Both the position numbers and the translations under genes were made by a program. Shown here one piece after another: positions 50,482-58,920 of a DNA stretch of 64,000 bases. The notes under the pieces were generated by a model. The model saw nothing but the letters and a program-made list of their open reading frames with translations. It had not been told where the DNA came from and ran no database searches. Positions within the stretch are counted from its first letter, which is position 1. Each line of letters opens with the position of its first letter. Source of the DNA: Rossellomorea sp. y25 (GTDB lineage Bacteria; Bacillota; Bacilli; Bacillales; Bacillaceae_B); the NCBI RefSeq assembly GCF_038049935.1, contig NZ_CP145886.1, positions 3,829,001 through 3,893,000 on the forward strand. Reading direction: 5' to 3'.

Positions 50482-50545
50482 TTGTTACACAAGCAGGCAC
50501 TATTTAGTATCCTAGTTACCGTTTAGAAACCAAGGAGGTACTCAA

Positions 50546-50923
50546 ATGAAACAACTAAACCCCGAATACCAATGCGCCATTGACTTGGTCATCGATGTTA
50601 TAGGAGGTAAATGGAAAGTACTCATACTGTGGAATTTAAACGAAGGGGTGAAGAGATTTAACGAATTGAAGCGTTCTCTCCCGAACATCACTCAAAAAAT
50701 GCTTACCCAGCAGCTTCGGGAGCTGGAAGAGCACGGCCTGGTCACGCGGATGGTCTATCAGGAAATCCCGCCGAAGGTCGAGTATTCTACGACAGATATG
50801 GGGAAGAAGCTGCAAACAACTCTTTTTGAAATGTGTAAATGGGGCGATGAGTATGCGGAGCAAAAAGGGATCGAGATGAATCGCTGTTGGACGACTTATA
50901 ATTTTATGGAGAATAATCAGTAG
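50546..50923 (+). CDS. HxlR-family transcription regulator
   Basis: 125 residues: CAIDLVIDVIGGKWKVLILW with the conserved N-terminal cysteine (C10), then RSLPNITQKMLTQQLRELEE and HGLVTRMVY. Likely redox or electrophile sensor controlling the divergent quinone oxidoreductase gene through the 29-bp palindrome. AAGGAGG precedes the ATG. Confidence 0.87.
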   Translation: MKQLNPEYQCAIDLVIDVIGGKWKVLILWNLNEGVKRFNELKRSLPNITQKMLTQQLRELEEHGLVTRMVYQEIPPKVEYSTTDMGKKLQTTLFEMCKWGDEYAEQKGIEMNRCWTTYNFMENNQ

Positions 50924-50929
50924 CACTAA

Positions 50930-50959
50930 AAAGGACTTGTCACAGAAGACAAGTCCTTT
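50930..50959. terminator. Terminator between convergent genes
   Basis: AAAGGACTTGTC / GACAAGTCCTTT, 12-bp perfect stem, 6-nt loop. Confidence 0.75.
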
Positions 50960-50964
50960 CATGA

Positions 50965-51873
50965 TTATTTGGATAGAATCTGCCTGAGAGCCTTTTCCAA
51001 TGTACCATATTGAAAAACGAATCCTGCTTTTTCCAACCGTTCCGGAATGACCCATCTGCTTTTCAGGACCAGTTCGGTTTCTGTTTTGATTAACAAGGCA
51101 CCTGCTTCAAGCATCCATTTAGGGGTCGGGAGCCCTATCTTCTTGTTCATAACGCTCCTTACGTGTGCCATCAATTCACGGTTGGTGACTGGATTTGGAG
51201 ATGAACAGTTAAACACTCCATTTAACTCCTTCTCTTCATTCAGAAAAAGAATGATCTGAAACAGATCTTCTACATGGATCCAACTGAATCTCTGATCGCC
51301 AGGCCCCTGCACACCTCCCAGACCAAATTTGACCAGATTCTTATATGGTGTCATCACACCGCCATCCGGCCCTAATACGATGGCGATTCTCAAAGCCGCC
51401 TGCCTGGTTGCTGGTAATGAAAAAGAGAAGAATGCTTTCTCCCATTTTTTTGCTACTTCAACAGAGAAGCCCGTACCGATATCTCCATTTTCCTCCGTCA
51501 TGGGCCGGTCCTCTGCATGACGATAAATCGTTGCAGTGCTGGAATTGATCCATAAAGGAGGTGGATTCTGACACTGTAAAAGGGCATTCCCCAATATTTT
51601 CGTTGTTTCCGTCCTGGACCTGAAAATTTCGTCTTTATTTTTTTCATTGTAACGGCAGTCGACTGATTTTCCTGCAAGATTGATGAGCATATCCGCATCT
51701 TCTAATGACTGAACAATGTCATTGGGACGATCCCAGGAAACATGGGGAGACTGTCTTGAAATGATGGTCACTTTATAGCCCTTCTCAAGGAATTTCTTCT
51801 GAAGATACTGGCCGATAAAACCTGTTCCCCCCGCTATGACGATTTTCTTTTCCACAGTATCAACCCATTTCAT
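50965..51873 (-). CDS. yfhF: TIGR01777-family NAD-dependent epimerase (YfhF-like)
   Basis: 302-residue extended short-chain dehydrogenase. N-terminal IVIAGGTGFIGQYL, family motif NLAGKSVDCRY, INSSTATIYRHAEDRPMTEE and the C-terminal DUF1731 segment (PTPKWMLEAGALLIKTETEL, ending in LEKALRQI). B. subtilis YfhF belongs here; no substrate is known. The ribosome site is weak and the start within the first few codons is not certain. Confidence 0.82.
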   Translation of the reverse strand: MKWVDTVEKKIVIAGGTGFIGQYLQKKFLEKGYKVTIISRQSPHVSWDRPNDIVQSLEDADMLINLAGKSVDCRYNEKNKDEIFRSRTETTKILGNALLQCQNPPPLWINSSTATIYRHAEDRPMTEENGDIGTGFSVEVAKKWEKAFFSFSLPATRQAALRIAIVLGPDGGVMTPYKNLVKFGLGGVQGPGDQRFSWIHVEDLFQIILFLNEEKELNGVFNCSSPNPVTNRELMAHVRSVMNKKIGLPTPKWMLEAGALLIKTETELVLKSRWVIPERLEKAGFVFQYGTLEKALRQILSK

Positions 51874-52050
51874 TTGTGAATAATTTCACATTCATCATAC
51901 CAAATCCTGTAACAAAATCAAACTGAATCTTTCCTTATTCCACCATGTACCTGAACACATGAACAACTATGTAAACTCTTTTGATAATGGAGGAATAAGC
52001 AAAATAAAACAGAATGGAATGCAGTTGGACTAATTTTTCCCCTTACAAAC
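51874..52050. other. Intergenic, no gene recognised
   Basis: No frame with a usable ribosome site on either strand. A forward terminator-like hairpin follows at 52051, so a short transcript may end there. Confidence 0.4.
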
Positions 52051-52090
52051 AAAGCCTGCGATCAGATTTAAGATCGCAGGCTTTCCTTTT
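52051..52090 (+). terminator. Orphan forward terminator-like hairpin
   Basis: AAAGCCTGCGATC / GATCGCAGGCTTT, 13-bp perfect stem, then TCCTTTTT. No forward gene precedes it; it overlaps the 3' end of the reverse-strand remnant below. Confidence 0.6.
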
Positions 52091-52241
52091 TCAATAAAAG
52101 GTCTTGAAGCAAAGGTTTGTCAACTCTATATTCCCTACAATATTCAACATCTTTTCCCAGGAAATGATGTCGGTTGACCAAGGATGGTGTCGTTAAAATA
52201 CACTTTATGTATTTTTCAGGATAACCAATATATGTGATTTT
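52068..52241 (-). pseudogene. Possible gene remnant, formyltransferase-like N terminus
   Basis: 57-codon reverse-strand frame reading KITYIGYPEKYIKCIL...VEYCREYRVDKPLL with no ATG, GTG or TTG at the front: a TAG stands where a start would fit. The opening resembles the first residues of small formyltransferase-like proteins, and CREY and DKPLL look like pieces of the same fold, but about 30 residues seem missing. Directly downstream of the DDAH-like gene (6 bp). Could be chance. Confidence 0.35.
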
Positions 52242-52248
52242 CTATCCG

Positions 52249-53190
52249 TTATCCCCGCTCGAAAGGCAGCGTCATACACCTGATCCCACCACCGCCCTTT
52301 TCAAGCTCATTCACATCCACTTCAATCAAATTCTTGCCTTTCAATTTCGGGTGATCTTTCACTATTTTTTTACTCGCTTTCGTGCTTACCAAAAGGGTTT
52401 CGGGGTCAAGATTTAAGAAATTAATATCAGCAACCGTATGCTTTACGTCATCCGTCCATAGAACCTCAAAGCCCTGGCGCTTAATAAATTCCTCCATCAT
52501 CACATACCGGCCACCCTTTTCATTGATGATTTGTACTGGGAAAAGTCTCATATAACTCTTCGCAATCATCAGGTCTGACCCGGCCACATTGCAGTTCATA
52601 TCCAAATGCATGGTTTCCCCCGTTCGAGGTAGATCGATGATTCCAATCTCAGAAAATCCTGCTTGAAAGACTTTCTGCTTTATCTTCTCTATACTTTCAA
52701 TACTTGTACGCATTCCCGTATTGATAAAGACAGCGTCTTTATTCAAAACGAATACATCACCGTTTTCCAATGCCTTCAAACCATTATTATCGCTGATTGA
52801 AAACGTCTTTTCGTCCAACCACGATTGAAACAGCTCATGACTATGAATGTATTCAGGGGCTCTCATTGTAATCCCCGCATCTCCTGGAATCACAGTATTT
52901 CCGTACACACAGGCCAAATCGCGTACAAATACCCGGTTGATCAGCTGGTGATTGAGTGCAGCATTCTCACCCGTCAGGTATTCAGAGTAATTAATGACCG
53001 TTACCCCCGCGTCTTCCATCGCCCTGATCATTCCCACGTGGTTTTCTTGAGCTTTTTCCTGGTTAACGGGCTTCTCCCATCCCACATAATCCGCGGTTCT
53101 TTGATCGGGTACATCCGATGTAGAAGGCGAACACACCAACACCGTCTTTAATTCTCCATGTTCACTCCAGCAATTCGGATTAATCTTCAA
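52249..53190 (-). CDS. DDAH/arginine deiminase-superfamily hydrolase 2
   Basis: 313 residues with the superfamily motifs FVRDLACV, ENGDVFVL, MHLDMNCNV (catalytic His) and GGGGIRCMTLPF (catalytic Cys), so a guanidino- or amidino-group hydrolase or transferase. Start is TTG at 53188-53190 with GGAGG 10 nt upstream. Divergent from an amino-acid permease gene, which suggests uptake and breakdown of an arginine-related compound. Only distantly similar to the paralogue at 21118. Confidence 0.8.
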   Translation of the reverse strand: MKINPNCWSEHGELKTVLVCSPSTSDVPDQRTADYVGWEKPVNQEKAQENHVGMIRAMEDAGVTVINYSEYLTGENAALNHQLINRVFVRDLACVYGNTVIPGDAGITMRAPEYIHSHELFQSWLDEKTFSISDNNGLKALENGDVFVLNKDAVFINTGMRTSIESIEKIKQKVFQAGFSEIGIIDLPRTGETMHLDMNCNVAGSDLMIAKSYMRLFPVQIINEKGGRYVMMEEFIKRQGFEVLWTDDVKHTVADINFLNLDPETLLVSTKASKKIVKDHPKLKGKNLIEVDVNELEKGGGGIRCMTLPFERG

Positions 53191-53319
53191 GATGATCCAG
53201 CCTCCTTAGTTTCAGTCATCCTTACTTTTTCCTTTCTCATGGAAATCATTCTGTTCGCTTCACATAATTCATGAGTCCCAATGTCAAACTATGAAGGTTA
53301 AAGGTCAGGTGAAAAACAT

Positions 53320-54639
53320 ATGAGTAAGTGTACAAATCAAACGAATCTATCATGGTGGCAGCTTTCCTTGATTGGAGTGGGCTGTATCATCGGAACAGGG
53401 TACTTCCTGGGGTCAGCCATCCCCATTCAAAAGGCGGGCCCCTCCGTTCTGATTGCCTATTTAGTGGCCGGAATTGGAACATGGATGGTGTTTCAGGCCC
53501 TTGCAAAGTTAACGGCCCATCATCCTGAAAAGGGGTCCTTCCGTACTTATGCAAAGCAGGCTTACGGATCATGGGCAGGGTTCAGTAACGGCTGGGTCTA
53601 TTGGTCGGCAGAAATGCTCATCATGGGGAGTCAACTAACCGCTCTTGCTCTCTTTGCCCAATTCTGGTTTCCTACTATTCCTCTGTGGATCTTCACCGCA
53701 GTATTTGCAGGTCTTGGATTATTGATTATCCTGATGGGTGTGCAGAAAGTAGAGCAAATGGAGAATCTGTTTGGAATCATGAAAGTAGCGGCCATCTTGA
53801 TGTTTGTCATCATCGCTTGTGCTTCCATGTTCGGGTGGCTAGGAATCGGTGGGGCGGCTCAGCAGCTTCAATCTCCATTAAAAGAAGTTCTTCCACAAGA
53901 TGGGAAAGGGCTTTGGCTCGCCCTTCTTTTTGCCTTTTATGGATTTGGAGGAATTGAAGTGATGGGTTTAATGGCTCAGGAGCTCAAGGATCCCAAGGAG
54001 GCACCAAAGTCCGGGAATATCATGCTTCTCATTTTAACGATCCTTTATCTTTTATCCTTTTATCTCGTATTAAAGCTCGTTCCTCTCGGCAGGATTGATT
54101 CGAATGAAAGTCCATTTCTTACGGCCCTTAAACAATATGACCTTCCCTGGGTCCCGCATGTATTCAATGCCATTCTGATTATTGCCGGGTTCTCCACCAT
54201 GGTCGCTTCTTTGTACGCGGTCACGACGATGCTCGTGGCATTGGCAGAAGAAGGAGATGCTCCGAAGGTTTTCGCCAAAAAAGGGAAAATGAAGGTTCCC
54301 CTGCCTGCTTTCGGACTCACTACCCTGGTTGTCGCTCTTTCGATTGTGATTGCCATGCTCCTGCCGGATAAACTATTCGAGTATGTCACTACAGCGGCGG
54401 GGCTCATGCTCCTTTACACATGGATATTCATTCTCGCTTCCTTTCACAAGCTGATGAGCAAAACCGGTTGGGACCGCATCCAAACACTCTTTGCTCTCAC
54501 TCTCATTTTATTGGCCATCAGCGGTACACTACTTGATCATGTGAGTCGCATAGGGTTCTTTGTAAGCATCGGATTCATCATGGTGATTGCGATAGCGACA
54601 TTCATAAAAGGAAAAAGAGCTAAAGCCGGAACGCTTTAA
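53320..54639 (+). CDS. ycgH: APC-family amino-acid permease (YcgH-like)
   Basis: 439 residues, about twelve helices; APC signature in helix 1 (IGVGCIIGTGYFLGSA) and the later GFGGIEVMGLMAQELKDPKE. Together with the next two genes it matches the B. subtilis ycgF-ycgG-ycgH neighbourhood. It converges with ycgG, overlapping by 4 bp. Substrate unknown; the divergent DDAH-like enzyme makes a guanidino amino acid plausible. Confidence 0.83.
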   Translation: MSKCTNQTNLSWWQLSLIGVGCIIGTGYFLGSAIPIQKAGPSVLIAYLVAGIGTWMVFQALAKLTAHHPEKGSFRTYAKQAYGSWAGFSNGWVYWSAEMLIMGSQLTALALFAQFWFPTIPLWIFTAVFAGLGLLIILMGVQKVEQMENLFGIMKVAAILMFVIIACASMFGWLGIGGAAQQLQSPLKEVLPQDGKGLWLALLFAFYGFGGIEVMGLMAQELKDPKEAPKSGNIMLLILTILYLLSFYLVLKLVPLGRIDSNESPFLTALKQYDLPWVPHVFNAILIIAGFSTMVASLYAVTTMLVALAEEGDAPKVFAKKGKMKVPLPAFGLTTLVVALSIVIAMLLPDKLFEYVTTAAGLMLLYTWIFILASFHKLMSKTGWDRIQTLFALTLILLAISGTLLDHVSRIGFFVSIGFIMVIAIATFIKGKRAKAGTL

Positions 54640-55382
54640 CTCTTGATTTTCTTTTGGCTATTTAAAAATGGACATTTCGAAAGTGAAGAATCGTCGTCAC
54701 TAAGATAATATTGTTTCCATTCGTAGTTATCTTCCTGCCCATACCATTTCAGGCTTGGATGCGGCTCTGCCTCATCATATTCAATAAGACGCTTCCGAAT
54801 GACTTTCTTTAATTTCTGTCCGAATGCAGTGGAAGAGTTAATTTCATCAAACACCCATCGGGGCTGGAAGGCTACAAGAAAGTAGGGAAAGTGACGGCTT
54901 TTCCTTACGATGTGAGCCGGTGTTGCACAGAAGGCAAAATACGGTTCACCCTCAAAACAAAACTCCCATGTATGATGATGGGGATCCTTTGCTATACCGT
55001 CCGGCCAAGGTGTTTCATCTAATTCATGTATCCTATTTAATAGAGTCCAGAATATATGTTGATACGAATCAATGGAATGGCTGTCTTCCCCTATTCCTTC
55101 TGAATTAAAAAACACGACAAGAGATGCGTAAGTCCCTGTATCCCTTGAGATTTTTCCATATTGTTTGAGCAAGCCCGCCAGCTCTTCAGATGCCGCTTCA
55201 TTCCTCGGATCATCTGCAAAGCCGAAACGTAATGTATCTGACTGAAAGCCTTGTTTTCCAGGCACACATGGATAGGGATGATGTTCGTCGGACATCACAG
55301 CCGAGAAATGATTATAGGCTGATTGCTGCCAGTTTGTAAGTTCATCCATGTGTTGATCGATCCAACTTTTCGAACGTAACAT
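54636..55382 (-). CDS. ycgG: YqcI/YcgG-family protein
   Basis: 248-residue soluble protein with the family features YPCVPGKQGFQSDTLRFGF near the start and CFEGEPYFAFCATPAHIVRK, RHFPYFLVAFQPRWVFDE in the middle, ending in KCPFLN. Conserved Cys, His and Trp suggest a cofactor, perhaps haem, but the function is not established. Downstream of the LysE-type exporter on the same strand. Confidence 0.82.
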   Translation of the reverse strand: MLRSKSWIDQHMDELTNWQQSAYNHFSAVMSDEHHPYPCVPGKQGFQSDTLRFGFADDPRNEAASEELAGLLKQYGKISRDTGTYASLVVFFNSEGIGEDSHSIDSYQHIFWTLLNRIHELDETPWPDGIAKDPHHHTWEFCFEGEPYFAFCATPAHIVRKSRHFPYFLVAFQPRWVFDEINSSTAFGQKLKKVIRKRLIEYDEAEPHPSLKWYGQEDNYEWKQYYLSDDDSSLSKCPFLNSQKKIKS

Positions 55383-55446
55383 ATAGCCGATCCCTCCTAA
55401 AGATTACACATTTATCCTATTAGGAGGGAGCCTTATGGGTGTCTGT

Positions 55447-56076
55447 CTAGCCGAACAATAAACGGCAGGCGTTCACACCAAAATAAATACCGAATCCCAT
55501 CAAGATGAATCCGGAAATGATGGAGATCAATCGCAGGATCCGGGGACTGACCAGCTTTCCCGCACCCGTCGCAACACTTGCCATCGTCAGGTCCCAAAGT
55601 GTGATCCCGAGAAATATCCCCATGCTATACAGAAATAGTTGCCCCGCTTCATAAGAGCTTGAAGTCTGAGCCAGAATAGAACCATAGATTCCTAGCCAGA
55701 ATAAAATACTTAATGGATTTGAAATTGCCATAAAAAAGCCTGTACGAAACGCTTTCCCTTTCGTTTCGTATGGATCACCACTTGAGGATGAGGTGAGGGA
55801 ACCCGACTTTAAGATGCTTTCAATCCCAGTATACGTCAGGACAAAAAAACCAAAGGCCCATAAAAATAATTTTATCAACGGGGTATCAACGAATTGAGCC
55901 AGTCCAAAATAAATGAGGAGCATAAATACTCCGTCCGCCACCATGCCGCCTACTCCCACAAGCCAGGCGTGGAAGAACCCGAAGCGAATCCCCTTGTCCA
56001 ATTGAGCGGCATTAATCGGTCCCATGGGTGCAGACAGAGATAATCCCAAAACGATATAACTCAGAAATATACTCAT
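55447..56076 (-). CDS. ycgF: LysE-family amino-acid exporter (YcgF-like)
   Basis: 209 residues, six hydrophobic helices, LysE/RhtB motif at the start (GLSLSAPMGPINAAQLDKGI) and SNPLSILFWLGIYG in the middle. Exports amino acids or derivatives. Probably co-transcribed with ycgG, 64 bp downstream; conserved grouping with an amino-acid importer. Confidence 0.85.
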   Translation of the reverse strand: MSIFLSYIVLGLSLSAPMGPINAAQLDKGIRFGFFHAWLVGVGGMVADGVFMLLIYFGLAQFVDTPLIKLFLWAFGFFVLTYTGIESILKSGSLTSSSSGDPYETKGKAFRTGFFMAISNPLSILFWLGIYGSILAQTSSSYEAGQLFLYSMGIFLGITLWDLTMASVATGAGKLVSPRILRLISIISGFILMGFGIYFGVNACRLLFG

Positions 56077-56222
56077 TCTAAGACCACCTTCAAAATGACT
56101 TCTTCCTATTGTATTCGGACAGGCCGGTGAGTATTAAACCATTCTGGGGTGAAGAAATACATAATTGACAAATATGTGGTTATTCTAATCAACGATGTCA
56201 CTTAAATAGGAGGAAAACACTC

Positions 56223-56855
56223 ATGCAAAATCAACCTAATATGCCGCCTCAACCTGGAACTCAAATGCCACCCAATATGATGAATAACCAAAGTAAAGAT
56301 CATGGTGGCCATGAACTATTTGATGCCCACGAAATTATTGCCGGGATCATCAGCATGCTGGATCAGTATCAAATGTATGATCAACACATCCAGGATCCTG
56401 AACTTAAGGATATTCTAAAGAGGCAGTCAACTTTCGTGACGACTATGTATAATACGATTGTGGGAAGCTTTTCTACAGGGCATGACCCTGCTGTACCAAC
56501 CCAACAATACAAAATGACCCAATCCCACGCCACTACTTATGGGGTAAAACCAGGAACACCCAAAAAACCAAACCAATCCGTCAATGAGCTTTCAGATAAA
56601 GGCTTGTCTGCTTATATGCTTGGACAAACGAAATCTCTGGCCACCCTGCTTGCCATGACGGCTCTTGAAATGACAAATCCCGTATTACGCCGCGTTGTGG
56701 CAGACAGTGTACCGAACTTCATTGAAATGAGTTATGAGATTTTCCTCTATCAAAACAAGCATGGCTATTATCAGGTTCCTCAGCTAAATGAACAGGATAT
56801 GACGCTTATGCTGCAAAGCTATACGACAGTTCCACAGCAGACCCCCCCTCAATAA
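56223..56855 (+). CDS. CotF-family spore coat protein, full length
   Basis: 210 residues: Pro/Gln/Met-rich N terminus, then two coat F-like halves (ELFDAHEIIAGIISMLDQYQ and LSDKGLSAYMLGQTKSLATL, ALEMTNPVLRRVVADSVPNF), ending YYQVPQLNEQDMTLML. A spore coat component made in the mother cell. AGGAGG precedes the ATG. It is the long version of the two short coat F genes at the start of the window. Confidence 0.82.
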   Translation: MQNQPNMPPQPGTQMPPNMMNNQSKDHGGHELFDAHEIIAGIISMLDQYQMYDQHIQDPELKDILKRQSTFVTTMYNTIVGSFSTGHDPAVPTQQYKMTQSHATTYGVKPGTPKKPNQSVNELSDKGLSAYMLGQTKSLATLLAMTALEMTNPVLRRVVADSVPNFIEMSYEIFLYQNKHGYYQVPQLNEQDMTLMLQSYTTVPQQTPPQ

Positions 56856-56867
56856 GCTGCTATTTAC

Positions 56868-56898
56868 GCCTGCGCCTTCTTTGGATGCAGGCTTTTTT
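56868..56898 (+). terminator. Terminator after coat F gene
   Basis: GCCTGC-13 nt-GCAGGC followed by six T residues. Confidence 0.75.
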
Positions 56899-56978
56899 AT
56901 GTCCCGGCTCGTCTGATGAACCGACTTTTTCACATGTACATAGACTAAGAAAGAAAGTGAAATTGGGAGGTGTTTGAG

Positions 56979-57473
56979 TTGGTACACACAGTAAAGACAG
57001 GAGAAACACTTAGTCAGATATCAAGGGACTACCGGACTCCCTTGGCCGTCATCCTTAATGCTAACCCAGGTATTGACCCAGATAATATTTATCCCGGACA
57101 AACGATCACCATACCGGGGATTCCTGACGCTACTGCGAATCCCTACCGTATTCAAGTCTCTGTTAACAACCGCTGGCTGCGTTTATTCAAAGACGGCATC
57201 CAAATCAAGCAGTACCCCATTGCAGTGGGTAGAGTACTCTTCGAAACCCCAATTGGGGAATTCATCATCATTAATAAAGCACCGAATCCCGGTGGCCCCT
57301 TTGGAACGATGTGGATGAGTTTATCAAAAGAGAGTTATGGGATCCATGGAACAAATGACCCCAGTTCCATTGGGAATGCCGTGTCCAGAGGGTGTATACG
57401 CATGTATAATAAAGACGTTGAGGAGTTGGCAGGCCTCATTCCGATCGGTACACCTGTGTTGATCAGTCCATAG
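56979..57473 (+). CDS. ykuD: L,D-transpeptidase YkuD with LysM domain
   Basis: 164 residues, the same length as B. subtilis YkuD. N-terminal LysM ([20 protein letters not shown]...GQTITIPG) binds peptidoglycan; the C-terminal YkuD domain has IHGTND and the catalytic cysteine in [13 protein letters not shown]. Forms 3-3 cross-links, in B. subtilis during sporulation. Start is TTG at 56979, 8 nt after GGGAGG; a GTG three codons earlier overlaps that site. Confidence 0.92.
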   Translation: MVHTVKTGETLSQISRDYRTPLAVILNANPGIDPDNIYPGQTITIPGIPDATANPYRIQVSVNNRWLRLFKDGIQIKQYPIAVGRVLFETPIGEFIIINKAPNPGGPFGTMWMSLSKESYGIHGTNDPSSIGNAVSRGCIRMYNKDVEELAGLIPIGTPVLISP

Positions 57474-57475
57474 AA

Positions 57476-57503
57476 GAAGTGTATAGGGATGCCTATACAC
57501 TTC
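57476..57503. terminator. Hairpin between ykuD and lysC
   Basis: GAAGTGTATAGG / CCTATACACTTC, 12-bp perfect stem, 4-nt loop, directly after the ykuD stop; T tract weak. Confidence 0.6.
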
Positions 57504-57550
57504 TCCATTTGGGAAGTGGTGACAGTCAGATGGCATCACCACTCTTTCCT

Positions 57551-58747
57551 TTATAAGACAGCTCTCTTTGTTTCTATATAATCCAGTCCAAAGTGCATAT
57601 GAAGGACTCTGGCCGCCTTTTCCACATCCCTTTTTTCCACAAGAGCACTTAATCCTACTGAAGATTCCCATATAGACACCTTTGAAATATGGTAGTCATG
57701 AAAAACGTTGGTAACCTTCTCTTTCACCTCATGGGATGAGTTGATGCGTCCAATCACAGATACTTTAGATAGATCTTCTCTTTGTTCTATATGGGAGTAG
57801 GCCTGATTATATTGTTCGACGATTCTCTTTACTGCTTGAAAATCCTGTTCTTTAACGATGAGGACAAGGTTTTCCCCGTACTTTACTATTTCTGTCTCGA
57901 TATGGTGTGAATCGAGATCATAAAGAATCAATGACTCTCCTCCCTGGCAATCAAATATTGTGAGAACAGAGATGTCTTCCTGATGGGCCACTCCGACTAT
58001 TGAAGCATTTCTATGAGTTTTCCCACTGATCAAGGTTCCACGCCCCTCATTCAAACTGGAACAAACAACAAGCGGCACGTGATGTTCCCTCGCATGTTTG
58101 ATGGCTCTTGGATGCAGGACACCCGCTCCCATGGTGGCTAAGCGCAGCATCTCCTCATAGGAGAGGGTATCAATTTTCGATGCCAGGGGAACGACCCGGG
58201 GATCCGATGTATACACACCATCCACATCTGTATAGATATCACATCTGACGGCTTTTAACGCCGATGCAAGAGCAGCTGCCGTCGTATCCGAACCGCCCCT
58301 CCCTAATGTGGTCACCTCTCCTCCTTTCGTAATCCCTTGAAAGCCGGCTACTACGACGATTCGTCCGTCTGATAACTCCGTTTTGATCCGATGCGTATCG
58401 ATTGAGGTAATCTTCGCATTTCCGAATACTCCGTCGGTTCGGATCCCCGCCTGCCTGCCTGTCAGGGACACTGCTTCTACTCCTTGATGTTCGAGGGCCA
58501 TCGTCAAAAGGGCAATCGTCACCTGCTCCCCAGTGCTTAAGAGCATATCCATTTCTCTCTTGCTTGGCTCTGTGGAAAGTTCCCCTGCCAATTTCACGAG
58601 GGTATCAGTCGTTTTATTCATAGCTGAAACCACTACGACAACGTCATGCCCCTTTTCTTTTTCTTTCAAGACATTGAAGACCATCCGTTTGATTCGATCT
58701 GTAGAACCAACAGAGGTTCCACCAAACTTTTGAACAATAATACTCAA
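57551..58747 (-). CDS. lysC: Aspartate kinase (aspartokinase II type)
   Basis: 398 residues; phosphorylates aspartate, first step to lysine, threonine and methionine. Kinase motif KFGGTSVGS at the start, FQGITKGGEVTTLGRGGSDT, and two C-terminal ACT domains (VLTIFDCQGGE...; VSVIGRINSSHEVKE...). Same strand and 173 bp downstream of hom, so probably under the same SAM-I leader. A degraded palindromic repeat lies in the gap. Confidence 0.92.
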   Translation of the reverse strand: MSIIVQKFGGTSVGSTDRIKRMVFNVLKEKEKGHDVVVVVSAMNKTTDTLVKLAGELSTEPSKREMDMLLSTGEQVTIALLTMALEHQGVEAVSLTGRQAGIRTDGVFGNAKITSIDTHRIKTELSDGRIVVVAGFQGITKGGEVTTLGRGGSDTTAAALASALKAVRCDIYTDVDGVYTSDPRVVPLASKIDTLSYEEMLRLATMGAGVLHPRAIKHAREHHVPLVVCSSLNEGRGTLISGKTHRNASIVGVAHQEDISVLTIFDCQGGESLILYDLDSHHIETEIVKYGENLVLIVKEQDFQAVKRIVEQYNQAYSHIEQREDLSKVSVIGRINSSHEVKEKVTNVFHDYHISKVSIWESSVGLSALVEKRDVEKAARVLHMHFGLDYIETKRAVL

Positions 58748-58805
58748 GTGATCCCCCTACTTTCTATCAGACCTTTTTTTGAAGCTATTTTTCACTAATG
58801 GCTGC

Positions 58806-58862
58806 TTTCCGCTCCTGGTGCTCGCTTCCCTCGGGAGTCAAGCATCTGCCGCTCCAATCAAC
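58806..58862. repeat. Truncated copy of the 126-bp palindromic repeat
   Basis: TTTCCGCTCCTGGTGCTCGC, then CGGGAGTCAAGCATCTG and CCGCTCCAATCAAC, match both ends of the repeat at 7059-7184 in reverse orientation with about 70 bp of the middle missing. Confidence 0.65.
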
Positions 58863-58920
58863 ATCGTGATAAACATTTCCTTTAAACAACGATCGATATG
58901 ATACTTGGTTAATACTTTTT

